The position numbers and the translations under genes were made by a program. Shown piece after piece: positions 21,101 through 31,600 of a DNA stretch of 64,000 nucleotides; the stretch's first letter is position 1; every line of letters begins with the position of its first letter. The stretch spans positions 1,261,001 through 1,325,000 of the forward strand of contig LSRY02000002.1 of the NCBI GenBank assembly GCA_001643675.2. Direction: 5' to 3'. The notes beneath the pieces were generated by a model. It did not search any database. It was not told the DNA's origin and was given only the letters and a program-made list of their open reading frames with translations. Source of the DNA: Monocercomonoides exilis. Taxonomy: Eukaryota > Preaxostyla > Oxymonadida > Polymastigidae.

Positions 21101-23574
21101 TCTCATTGGCATCTCAATTTGCTATCTATGTTTTTCCTTCTATGAGAATCGAAAAATTACTTAGCTTTGAAACCATTCTACAAACAAAACTAACCTCTGG
21201 TCCATTTTCTTTCTTAACTTTCATATCAAAGCAATTTCTTCAAATAGTTATAAACCTTTTGGGTTCACACACAATTTTGACAATAATAACTATTCTTTGG
21301 TCTTTATCCATCATTCGAACACCACCCAGACTCCGTTCAGTTTTACAGAATTCAATTAATGCACTTCAAATTAACTTTGGTTCGGATGATTCAGATCGTT
21401 CATCTTTTCTTCACAACTCATCAGTCAAACATTCACCTGATTATTCAAAGACAAATTCTAACATCATTGTCACTTTATTAAGCAAACTATATTGGCATCT
21501 TAATACTTTATGGATTGGCTTTTCATCAACATGCACATTTCCCAGAATATGCCTCTTTATTTTTGTTGCTCAGTCAATCTCAATGCTCACCTCGTCATTT
21601 ATTGTATTCGAGCAATACCTTCATTTTCTTTCGGTAACATTGATATCGTTTGGGTTTGCGTTTGCCTCATTCCTCATACATTTTTCAAAACAAACAAAGA
21701 ATAAAAGTTTCACAAACAGCGGATCAATAGATCAAAAAAAGGATGAATGCATTGGGATTTCTCGCTCTCGTCTCTTTATGCGGATGAACAAGTTGTTCTC
21801 TTCCCCATTCTATTGCAGCATAATTATTTTTGTTTTTTCAAGCATCATGTTAAGCACCACTGCACTTCATCCACGTGATCCTTCTTCTTCATATACAAAT
21901 TCCTTATCATCAACTTTGTTTTTACCTACCACTTCTACTGTAACTCAACTTGTGAACAAAATTCTTTTGTTTTTTATGACGCCAATCTCTAAGCAATTAT
22001 CATCGATCCTTTTTAAGTTCTTTGGTATTAAAGAAGATTCGTTTTACAGCAGCACACCGAACAAAATCGAAAACAATCATATCTTTTCAATTGTGAAAAA
22101 TGCAAAAGCTATTTTAATTACTATCATAAAATGGTTTTGGGGTTTTGTTTACACTGCAGCAGAAGCACTAATTTTGTATGTATTCGAAGTTATAATGGAA
22201 TTTATCATATGCGGATGTGAAAGAAACAAAATGAACAGCTCTAATAAATGCCAAGATAATAAACTTTCTGAAAAGAAAAAGAAAAGTGACTCAATGTCAA
22301 AAAATTCCAATATAACATCAGGAAAGCATTCTTCTCATTCCTTGAATTCCACACAAGTTCAAAGCAAAAATGAGAATTTCATTGGAAGAAAGGAGAATTC
22401 AATTACTGATGAAAATAAGTTGCCATTGATGAATGTTCTGTTTTTTGTAGCCTTTTTCTTTCATCAGATTTTGTATTCATTTAGCGTAACAGATCCATCT
22501 GGAAATGGAAATAGGATCGGATTCTTCTTTGCGATTTTCTTGTTGTTATTCACCATCATCAAATTTGTAATCTTCCCGTGCTTATTTCACAGATCCCAAC
22601 ATTCTTCTTCCTCCAATTTAACATCTGCTACCAACAGTAATTGTTCATATTTTACTCACAGCAATCCTTCTGCCAATTCAATTAGATATTTTCTTCAATT
22701 AATCATCTGTATTGGAATAAACTTTTCATTGGTCATCTTCGACAAAAAGGTTGTTGCTTCATTCATCCTTTGCTTTGGATGCGTCGTAGCCTTTTGTTCA
22801 ATTTTCCGTTCTTACATTCTAAATGGCTTATTTCATAAAACCTCTTCAGATCTCGATGACGTTGATGTTCGCGTTGATGGAGTTCAATTAATGATACAAG
22901 AGAAAGATGAAGTTTCTTCGGTGATTCAAAAGAGAATGCGTTCCACATTTCGTCCGATTGATCCATTGCCTTGCATATTCTTGTTTGCATTATCTTCTCT
23001 TCTCTTTTTCTCCACTGGCCATCATGCTGCGTTTAGCACAATCGATTTGAATACTGGATTTTTACTCAGTAGTTCGTTTGATCCTGCAAACGAACCGATT
23101 ACTTCTTTCTTTTCTGCATCGATAACGTTTTTGAACACATTTTACAGCTCTATCTTTTTTGTAACTTTCATCAAGATTTACTCACTGTGGGAATGGAGTG
23201 TAGGATCAGAAAAGTTGGCAAAAGAGCAGGAGAACTTGAAAAAGAAAGAGAAAGAAACGCCTCAAATTAACACCAAACAAACCACATCACAAAATGAATT
23301 TCCAAAATCCGATCAATATAACAATTCTGAACTTTCATTTGCTCAATCGAATATATCAGTTCCCACAATTTTTTTGCACCATGCGTCCAACAACGTAATA
23401 CATCCATATTTTGTGCTTTCAAGCATTTTGATAACATTGCCATTTCTCTGCCTTCTTCTTTTCATTGTCTTATTTCCAACTCATCCGTTCATTTTTTCTG
23501 TTTTTGCACCAAAGTATTGCTTTGCCACCATTTCACAGATTTTTACGATGCTTCTTTTGTTATTTGCTTGTTGA
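18109..23574 (+). CDS. PIGO: GPI ethanolamine phosphate transferase 3-like (PIG-O/GPI13)
   Basis: Intronless frame of 1821 codons plus TGA. I start at ATG 18109; the open frame extends 6 bp upstream only through a TTG. The enzyme adds phosphoethanolamine to the third mannose of the GPI anchor in the ER lumen, the step that lets the anchor be transferred to protein. An N-terminal membrane anchor is followed by the alkaline-phosphatase-like domain: LVDALRYDM (Asp64), the nucleophile region TVTTPRLKSLTVG (about 115-127), MAGDDSW, IPSFDVKDLD, HLLGVDHTSH (Asp275, His276, His279), MGDHG (Asp361, His362) and HGGDK (His370). DVKDLD and VDHTSH fit PIG-O better than PIG-N or PIG-G. The C-terminal half holds many membrane spans from about residue 926. 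It is much longer than typical PIG-O (about 1100 in human) owing to charged, low-complexity insertions, for example about 400-560. It converges on the gene ending at 23961. Confidence 0.9.
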   Translation: MLKRDFCAIFCLQIIGIWIYTSGFLQFGFLSDKINHSRIFANDTNSAALASTKKFDRVVVLLVDALRYDMINPYPSFPQEKTPKWVNRVPIIQQILQQRTSQSILYKFHSDPPTVTTPRLKSLTVGNIPLFMDIGSSFTSPSISSDNLLLQLAFNSNGLLRQNFSDSFEMLHCPTQKRSLWMAGDDSWITLYPNNRTSLLGKFQNSKRTLANCVVWEKTVEIPSFDVKDLDSNDAAVFNLSLPLLRSIQQSLKRTSYETEKFPFDGLIAHLLGVDHTSHQKGLDNTKVSSKLDQVDSFIRLLVEAIDAEQELIIREAMQLEKTENTKLKNMKLTQNSQNISTKNELKPRMRQGTLLVVMGDHGITEGGSHGGDKKEEKESALFMYSPRPLLALMENENAQKSKNNNSRTRYTNEGDWQFRSNAINSEVSFDKSKESVLGEQPSYLKEDPLLTKDHATFSNGSECWQLIQSLKAECENEEDEEDYQWIKQAKKSTLKKHHIEIKKELKIEGKLNQENENRRKIEMEELDPIYIQQQQHCRRNGSAYSHNRSIYPSVSQIDFVPTLSLLLGSSVPHSSAGRLMSEWATVLSSEEVLFLLKEKALAGQTLKLDEKTELQKSNSRINATQIQFENNDDKLNELLNYTFSSFVAGVTQPAIVPVTYETSLDHDFHAIHQFASNMNKKNLSEFDANYLSLNLSLPPNSTLTGFYNSSATAMPRKVEELHVLRKRMLPQPLLSLDPQYIQKLVEMKSETFYSLYHQHPNNFTTSQEQFTQKGENASLFVDSLAKRALTMLEENLQQQVDFLEEYIQNQPKSALARSVQREMLVEKAKTLLNISYAKTQQHYMALKSEKELIQKPALYSTFNSSNRFENDNILRSNPYETNYFFEKDAYYHISNIDLITQLRQILKKIQTTVRKSWVQTDRLKMLEGFIIIVLSFIAIFCTDKKAKQLVFIEKVSKDIENIDKDEKLRIISPTNLQSFFSSLPTPFSSTVFFVLLLSLASQFAIYVFPSMRIEKLLSFETILQTKLTSGPFSFLTFISKQFLQIVINLLGSHTILTIITILWSLSIIRTPPRLRSVLQNSINALQINFGSDDSDRSSFLHNSSVKHSPDYSKTNSNIIVTLLSKLYWHLNTLWIGFSSTCTFPRICLFIFVAQSISMLTSSFIVFEQYLHFLSVTLISFGFAFASFLIHFSKQTKNKSFTNSGSIDQKKDECIGISRSRLFMRMNKLFSSPFYCSIIIFVFSSIMLSTTALHPRDPSSSYTNSLSSTLFLPTTSTVTQLVNKILLFFMTPISKQLSSILFKFFGIKEDSFYSSTPNKIENNHIFSIVKNAKAILITIIKWFWGFVYTAAEALILYVFEVIMEFIICGCERNKMNSSNKCQDNKLSEKKKKSDSMSKNSNITSGKHSSHSLNSTQVQSKNENFIGRKENSITDENKLPLMNVLFFVAFFFHQILYSFSVTDPSGNGNRIGFFFAIFLLLFTIIKFVIFPCLFHRSQHSSSSNLTSATNSNCSYFTHSNPSANSIRYFLQLIICIGINFSLVIFDKKVVASFILCFGCVVAFCSIFRSYILNGLFHKTSSDLDDVDVRVDGVQLMIQEKDEVSSVIQKRMRSTFRPIDPLPCIFLFALSSLLFFSTGHHAAFSTIDLNTGFLLSSSFDPANEPITSFFSASITFLNTFYSSIFFVTFIKIYSLWEWSVGSEKLAKEQENLKKKEKETPQINTKQTTSQNEFPKSDQYNNSELSFAQSNISVPTIFLHHASNNVIHPYFVLSSILITLPFLCLLLFIVLFPTHPFIFSVFAPKYCFATISQIFTMLLLLFAC

Positions 23575-23960
23575 ATGTTAGTTTTTCTTTTTTAATTACA
23601 ACGTATTTTTTCATTTCCCGTAGACTTACAATGAAAAAATTGATATAATTTCATAATTTAGAGTCAGCAATGATTGGTAGAATTATCAAAGACTTTATTG
23701 GATATTCAATGCGAAATGAGGGTTTGTTGCAGGGAGATGCAGAAATCAAATTCACATTAAATGTCAAAAAAAGATGATTATTTAATTTCAACAAAAACTA
23801 ATACAAATTCATAGACACAAAATTTGAAAGCAATTTTTCAGACAAAATAATAAAGATAATAAATGCTACATATTTGAACATACTTCGCAATAAATGCAGA
23901 CATTACAAAACTTAAAACATCAAACAATAACACATCAAAATAAGACATGCAACTTGTATT
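23575..23960. other. Convergent 3' intergenic region
   Basis: Holds the 3' ends of the PIG-O-like gene (plus) and the 1377-aa gene (minus). AT-rich, no ORF or repeat. Poly-A signals cannot be assigned by eye. Confidence 0.5.
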
Positions 23961-26900
23961 TTAGTCATCTTCATCTGTTTTTGCATTTTGAATGCAAATT
24001 TCTAAACCTTCAATCACAAGTTGCCTAATAATCCTCTTGCACATGGATATTTGTGGGAAAAGCATTAACAGCTTTGGATCAACTTCTTTCTCACCTTTCC
24101 AACCGAAACCAATAGTTTTACTTGTTTTGACTTTTCGGTTTTTATATGGTATTTTTCTGCTTTGCAGAGAATCATCAAACTCATAGTCTTCGTAGTTTTC
24201 ATCTTCATTTACACTCTTCGTTATATTTTCTGCTCGTTTCGGAAACGAGCCACGCTTTTTAATAAGAGCAATTTTTTGAATAAACAAAACTCGAACATGG
24301 AAATGCCTAAGAGCTGTCAAGCAATTTTTCATTAGAGAATATCGGATTGGAGCTGGAACAAGGCTTTTATAATACATCAATGAAAATTCGTCACTGCTTG
24401 TATCTCCACAATCAGTTGTAATCTTTGACTTCTTTGAAGTGTGCCCTTTGTTGGTCGCAAGACTCGACAAACGAGATGTAGTCAAAGGCGACGAAACAGA
24501 GGAAGATGATGAAGAATATGTTTTTGCAGAGGTTTTGGTTAATCTGCGTGATGAAGGACGAAGTCGAGAACGTGAGGTTGTTGAAGACGGCCTTGAATAT
24601 TTTTTGGGAGGTTCATAATTCACTGAAGAGAAGAAATCTGCAATAATTTTGCTTATTTCTTCTTCTGATTTAGCAGGTTTCAAAAACTCTTTGCAAAACA
24701 GTTCTTCAGAAACTTTTCCTCCAATTATTGAGAAAGCATCACTCGATCGAGTTGATGAAGCAAGCTGTGTTTCGAAGCTTTTCTCTGTAAACGATGGTGA
24801 ACTACGATGACTGCGCTTCTTGGCATTTTGTTTTATTGAATATGAAATTGTCGATACGCCAAAGCCCAATTGTTTGGGTTCGGATTGCTCTTTGCTTGGC
24901 CGTTGCAACTGAGTTGTTGAAACTTGATATAATGTGTTGTAATCTCGTTTGTGCTTGTAATTGTGTAGGATGCTCGCCTCTTCAATGTGCCACTTTAATT
25001 TTGGCAACAAAATTATCATGCAATAATAATAATACAATAAAAATCATGTGTTAATCAACTCTGTTTTAAAGAGGATCAGAATTTATAAAAAACACACGAG
25101 TATATCAAAAGCTTCCATACGCGCATCGAGGCATTCAATATATTTCTTTGAAAGGCGTTGTGCTTGAATAACTGAAACAGTAAAACACAGTGAAGATAGA
25201 TTAAAAAATTATCAATTTATTATGCAAAAAGTTGTGTGTAAATATCCAAAAATTCAACATAATCATCTTCATATTACAAATGAATGAAAAAATACTTGCC
25301 AAACCTGCTTCGCGATAGCGCTTAATTCTAATTGTGAATAGCATCTGAGCACGAATAGTAATTAAAAAGGAATGCAAAAATTTCAAATAATCTTCGTGAA
25401 AAAGCACTCTGTGGTGAAGGACAAAGCGGCCCAGTACTCTGATTATCCATTTATTGAATAAATATAATAATGATAAACACATTTTCAATGAAACAAAGCA
25501 AAATAAAATAAAGTTAATTGAAATTTATTGAAATAAAATGGTTTCGCATCAAATTCAGACCTTGAAATCACCATCAATGACTGAATCATTTTCTTTTTCC
25601 TTGCGATTTGCTCCTGTTTGTGTTTTTCAATCAAATCCAGTTCTCTCTTTCTGATTACCTCTTCTTTAATCCAACGCCTCGACCGATCTTCGCTGAGCTG
25701 ATCAAACAGCACAGCTAGACGAGCTGATGAATACACTGCAACCATCCACCGATGAACTATATGTTTCTGCTTTGACATGCCCATGTACTCTCCTCTTCCT
25801 CCGATTGCTCTCATCTTTTCTTCATACGGTTCCTTCACAAACTTCCCACTTTCCGATTTTATCAGACGACTTCCTCCTCTTGTCGCGCTTTTTCGCACAG
25901 GAGCAAACAACAATCCAGTTTCTTTTTCTTTTTGCCTTATTTCCAGCCATTTCCTCTTCTCTCTTGCTCTTTTGTCATCTTCAGCAATACGACTAGTCAT
26001 CACTCTCACACGTGCTGCTGATATCTTCATCCTGTCTTCAGCTTCAACAGAACGAGCATTATATCGCAGTGGAGTGGTTAGTGCTTCACTTATCCTCGGA
26101 ACAGGAGTGCTTGTGAGTGCTAGCACAGGAACAATTGATGAAGGCACTTCAGTTGATTGAGAAGAACTTACAGGCAATTGCTTGGATAAAGCACTGCTCT
26201 TCAAAAATGATAGCGATGACTGCACAGATCGTGTGCTTGAAAACTGTATTCCTGGTGAAGGTGAAGGGGAAGGTGACTGGCGAGGTGTCAAAAGCCAAGA
26301 AGATTGAGTCGAGTTTCGCGTTGAACAAGACGAGGATGCCCTGTAAGTGTCTCTTGTCGCAAAAGAGGAAGAGGAAGCACGTTTGACAGAAGCACGCTCT
26401 GTTTGCATCGGTGCATGGAGCCAAATTGATGCTGGCTGCTTTGTCACCAGCGACTCATCAGTTCTGCTCGTTCTGCTCGGTGCAAAAGACGACATCGGCC
26501 GAGGAGAAAACCGAAATGCAGAAGATCGATTCAGCTCATTCGCTTCGTCTGATGTCCCAAAATTCTGAGATGTTTGCATTCCATTGATTGAAGCTGATGA
26601 CAGTGGCTCAACAAACATCAATGGCTGAACAGGAAAAGTGCGTGGCTGCGAAATTGAATCCAGAGAAAGACGGGGAACAATCTGTGAGTCACGAACAGAA
26701 GATTTGCTTCCAGCTGAAGTGATGAAAAACTGATCGTCATCACTTTCATCACCAAGATTGAGGCTTTTCTGCATCAAAGGTAGAGAAAAATACTCTTCAA
26801 TCTCTTTATCTTTATCTCTATCTTTTTCTGTTTCCTTTTCTGAATTTTCATTTTTCTCTTCAACTTTCATTTCTTGCATGGATTGGTAATTTGACAGAAC

Positions 26901-28492
26901 GCTTCGTCTTTTCTCAATAGGAGATATCGATTTGCGTGTGAATGAATCAGACAACGACGAGGAAGGAAACGAAACTGTGATTCTTGCATTTCTGTCTGTT
27001 GAAAGACCTCTCATCGTTATTGATTCGCTGATTTTCCTTTCAGTCAAAAATCCAAAATCTTTCGTTTTCTGAAAACTGTTAGAAATTTGCTGCTGTTGAA
27101 TCATATACTCATTCTCTTCCAATTCGCGCACTGCTTTTCTGGATACAAGACGCGCCTCTGCTGTTCTTGATGCTATTTCCTCCATCACTTTTTCTGCAGG
27201 CATCTCCAACACCTTGTCCTCTGGCTTGTCGAGCACAGAAGGTGTAAGCTTTGAGAAGAAAGTCACCTTAAATGCAGAATCTGCTGATTTTCGAGGTGTT
27301 CCATTGATTCCCTCAGTCTTCCTTCTTCTTGTTGACAACACTGGAGCATGCCTTTTGGAAGGAGTGCGCGTGACATTACGAGAATATGATCTGCTTGTTT
27401 GAGAGCGATTCACAGTAGTTGCAGTTCCATTATCTGAAACACTCGAACTGAACGCCCTCTGAGTAGCCACAGATGCTGTGCTATTTGCAGAGCTAAGTTC
27501 AACTGCACCGTTGGCTTTATTTGCTTCTTTTCTCTTTGATCTTCGCTGCTCAATCATCCGTCTTAGCTCCAACAGTTCTTTTTCAGTATCCCTTGTTCCA
27601 GGCCTAAGCTTCAGTTGCTGAACCTTTGCAGCTGTTGCTCCGCCATCTGCAATTCCAACAATTGGTAGTTCGCGAGTTTCTGCACTTGTTTGCGCCGAAG
27701 ATATAGAATGTTTGCTTGAAGGCTTTTCCCCTCTTTCCCCAATATTCGAACCAGAATGAACATTTTGAAGTTTCAAAATTGAAGGTTTTCCCGTTGAATA
27801 ACCAAACAAATTCGAGCTATGCGAAGAGGGTCGACTTTTCGAATGAGATTCAAGAGAGGCCATTGAAGTTTTACTCCTCTGTGTTAAGTATTTACTTGTC
27901 CATTCGCGATTTGGCCTTGATTCCTCTGATCTTAAAAGTGATGCATATTTTTCTGCAATATCGCCAATTCCACGTGCCCCACCAGCTTTTGCATCGGCCA
28001 TGAGCCCATCGACTTCCTTCAATAAATTTTTATATTTTAGCTCTCTTGCAGTTTTAAGTTCAACAGGTTCTTCATAAAGTGATGATGAATCATTTATTTG
28101 TTCAATCTTTGTTTTTGAAAGTGTTTGATCGATTTCAAATTCATTTGCAGCTTCTTTCACTTCAAAAACCTGATCATTGATTTCTTCAAGGAGTTCATGA
28201 GCATTTCCTGCATCAATTTGTAAATCTGACGAAAATATATTCTGTAAATAAAGACAAAACAAAGTGACAAACCATCAACATTGTATTTGTGCTTTCTAAG
28301 TCTCCTTGTGCGAGGTGAAGTTGGACTGTGAAATCCAGTTGTTTGAGTTCCAGGATTCTCTAAAACTAAATCCTTTTTCTGAGAATGAAAATTCTGAATA
28401 TCTCGGGAAAGAAAGGGTTGTGTCGATTGAGTTGTTAAACTTTGTCCTCGAATAGTATTTATGCGTTCTCTTTTGGCAACTTTTGAAGACAT
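23961..28492 (-). CDS. Unrecognised 1377-aa Ser/basic-rich, partly coiled-coil protein, five exons
   Basis: Exons 28280-28492, 25561-28241, 25305-25438, 25098-25171 and 23961-24992 join in one frame (213, 2681, 134, 74 and 1032 nt) to give 1377 residues from MSSKVAKRER to a DEDD end. Junction phases are 0, 2, 1 and 0 and all introns are GT-AG. The first donor could also be 7 bp downstream, but only the chosen one keeps frame. Most of exon 2 is disordered, rich in Ser, Arg and Thr, with short helical patches (ELRRMIEQRR) and an SPSPSPSP stretch. The end of exon 2 through exon 4 is strongly helical and basic (HRWMVAVYSS, KKYIECLDARM), like a coiled-coil or armadillo-free helical bundle. The last exon is again Ser-rich and closes with a helical block (FPQISMCKRIIRQLVIEGLE). 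I recognise no domain. A cytoskeletal or flagellar-root role would fit this composition, but that is a guess. Confidence 0.7.
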
Positions 28493-28683
28493 AAATCTTA
28501 ATATTACACTTATATGTTCACTAATGAGCAGGTTAATTCTTAAATATCTGAATAAGCCTAATTATCTTCTTTGTTATTTTTTAGGTGAAGTGCAGTTACC
28601 TGTTTTAATGCTAAAACACGTCCTTAAACAAAGAAATCGCAAATAATTATATGAATATTATTTGATCAAAACCACTGTTACTT

Positions 28684-31600
28684 TCATTTTCTATTCCTTG
28701 GCTTGAAAACAACAAGATCATTATATTCATCAAACTTTGGAGCAACAAAATACTTATCAGCAATTTCTCCCGTTTCGTCAATTCCATCTTTAATTCTATG
28801 TCCCATTGGCCCTTGCTTTTGTGTTGATTTTGCAAATGGATTTGGTAAGTCAGAAGAAGATACAGGCTTCAAATCGAGAAGAGGTCTTGTTGGGTCGAGT
28901 TCAAGCAAATTGACAACAAGATCTAGAATATAAGAAGGACTATGAACATCCTTCGATTGCGAAGAGATAAGCGCTCCTCTGCCGCCTCTGCTTCTCGATG
29001 CAGGAGAAAGGAAAAGTGAATGCAAAGTGCTGTTGATAGAGTTATGCAGCAAAGTCATCAAAACAGCTACTCTTCCTGTAGCTCCAATGAAAATGCCATT
29101 CCCCAACTGCACAATACGCTCAGTGACAGACACACGCAGAGCGCCTGCCCCGTTCTGCCCGACGGCAAAGAGAAGAAGAGCAAAGATAGGGACGATGGAG
29201 GAATCGACAACGAAGGCTGAAAGAGAAATAGTTTAAAAAAATGGAAAAGGAAAAGAAAAGGAAAAGAAAAGAGAGAAATAGAAAGAAAGAAAGAAAATGA
29301 GTGAAAATAAATAAAATGTTGTCAAACGCTTTGATGTGTTGATCAGTTCGTTGTAAGCCAGAAACGGAACAGGGAAATAGTTGTGCTTGAAATTGATGCT
29401 TTGTGGATGAAGAAATACTCGTTCTGTCACATTCACAATAACATTTAGATCGAATCAATATAAACACAAATACAAACATGCAATGCATTTTCAATTGATT
29501 TATAAAGAAAACAATAAAATTAAAAGAATCAAACCAATTCTTGATATAAAGAACTTTACTGCTTTTGCATCAGCTTGAGAAGATAGGGCACCATATACAG
29601 AAGAAGTGAACTTGAGTGATGGATTGACAACCTTTGAAAAGAAAAGAGAAGAGAAGAAAAAATCATTGAACAAGTGACAAGTTGATAACATCATCGCAAA
29701 AATTAATAAATAATAATAATGATAAAAATGTAATTGATCAGTTAATGCTTGAATAAAATCAACATAAATACAAAATTCACACTCGTATTATATTTGGAAA
29801 CAGCGCTGCGGCGATGACCGACAACACAACTATTTTGTTGTTGTTGTGCCTGTTTTCAAACTCTTCTTCCTGTTTCGGAATGAAAAGTCCTCTCTGCCCG
29901 CCTCCTCCTCTGTTGCTTCTTTCGTCTTCTCTTGGCTTTCTTTCAATGATGCCTGTCTCAATCAGATTGCGGTGGAACTCTCTTCTCTGCTCAGCTATGT
30001 TCTGCATCGCTTGGATACTTAGCGAATTCTATGTTATTTCAAGAAATATTTGGAAAAAAACGCAAATAAAAAAAGGAATAAAAAAGATATATATAGCCAA
30101 ATCATTGTTAAAAGAAGTTATTTTCTTATTTTCTTTTTTTTTTTAAAATACGAATTTACTTTCTGTTCTAAAAAAATTGATGTAAATCCGTTCAAGCAAC
30201 AAACCAATCTACAGAACTCCGCCGACTTCCCGTTCTTCACTGCATTCATCCACGAGTCAAACACCTTCACCAGAGTCAGATGATCCGAAAAGGGCACCTC
30301 AAATCTCTCTCTCGCCTCTCTCACGTCTTCTCTATGCTCAATGCCTGCCAAGAACGGAGACTTCATCACGAGGCAGGCAGCGACAGTGAGGGCAGACTGG
30401 AGGCAGCCTAAGAGAACACCGTAGATGAGCATCTTCCCAATCACAGCATCCATCGGGAGAAGAGAGAGAAGCTGGCCCATTGGTGTGAGGCGGTAGAGGG
30501 TTTGGTATTCTGGTTCGGTTTGGGAAGAGGAAGAGGAAGAGGAAGAGGATAATGATGATGAAATGGAGCTGGATGAAGTGAATGGAGATTGCGAGGCTTG
30601 TGAGGATTGCGATGAAGTGGATGCTGATGAATATGAAAATGAATTTGAAGAAGAAGAAGAAGAAGGTTTATAAGAGAATTGTGATTGAGATGGGCTGTAT
30701 GAAAAATCAGATGATGTTTGCGAGTGAGTGACTTGTGGAGTTGGCTTTTGTGGCTTCACTTTCACAACAATTGGCTCAATTGCTCCGATGTTGGCAAGAT
30801 TGGTCAAGGAAGATCTGAAAAAGACAAAGGTGACGATGGAAATAAATTCAAAATGATAAAGAAAATAATAATTATTTTAAAATAATAAAAAAAAAATGAA
30901 AATTCCATTTAAAAACGATTACATGAAACAAAAAACATTTTAATAAACATCTATATTGTCACATACTGCACATCTTCTTCCTTCGGTGGGTCAATACATC
31001 TCTTCAGCGCCTTCATCACATCTTCTCCATTCTCCTCTTCCAACTCGTCCCCCGTTCTTCTTCCCTTCCTTTGCCTCCTCAGAATCCGCTGCTGTTCAGC
31101 TTTCATCCCAATCACCTGAAGGCACAGCTGCTCAAGTGACACTCGTCTCATCTCAGGAAGAGGGTTCTCTCTCATCCACGACCACTCCTTCTGCGTGTAC
31201 AGATGGAAGCACACACCAGGCATCACACGCCCTGCTCGACCGGCTCGTTGAGTGGCATTGGACTGATTGTTATTTATTTTTATTTTTATTTTATTAATTT
31301 ATTTGAAAATTTATTTATTTGAAGATAAATATGTGGATAGTTGATTGCAGGTTTAAAACGAAAGAATAGAGAAATAGAAAGAAAAACAGTTTCATCAATA
31401 AAAGATTTATTTAAAAAACAGGATTACACATGTTAAAAACCTCTTTTTGTCGCAAACCTTTGAAATCTGATGTTCTTTGAGAGAAGACATTTTCATAGCA
31501 GGATCATATGTCATTTCTTTCTCTTTTCCAGTGTCAATAACGTATCTAATATCATATTGAAACACCAAGCGAAGAAATCAAATATTATATTAAAGATATA

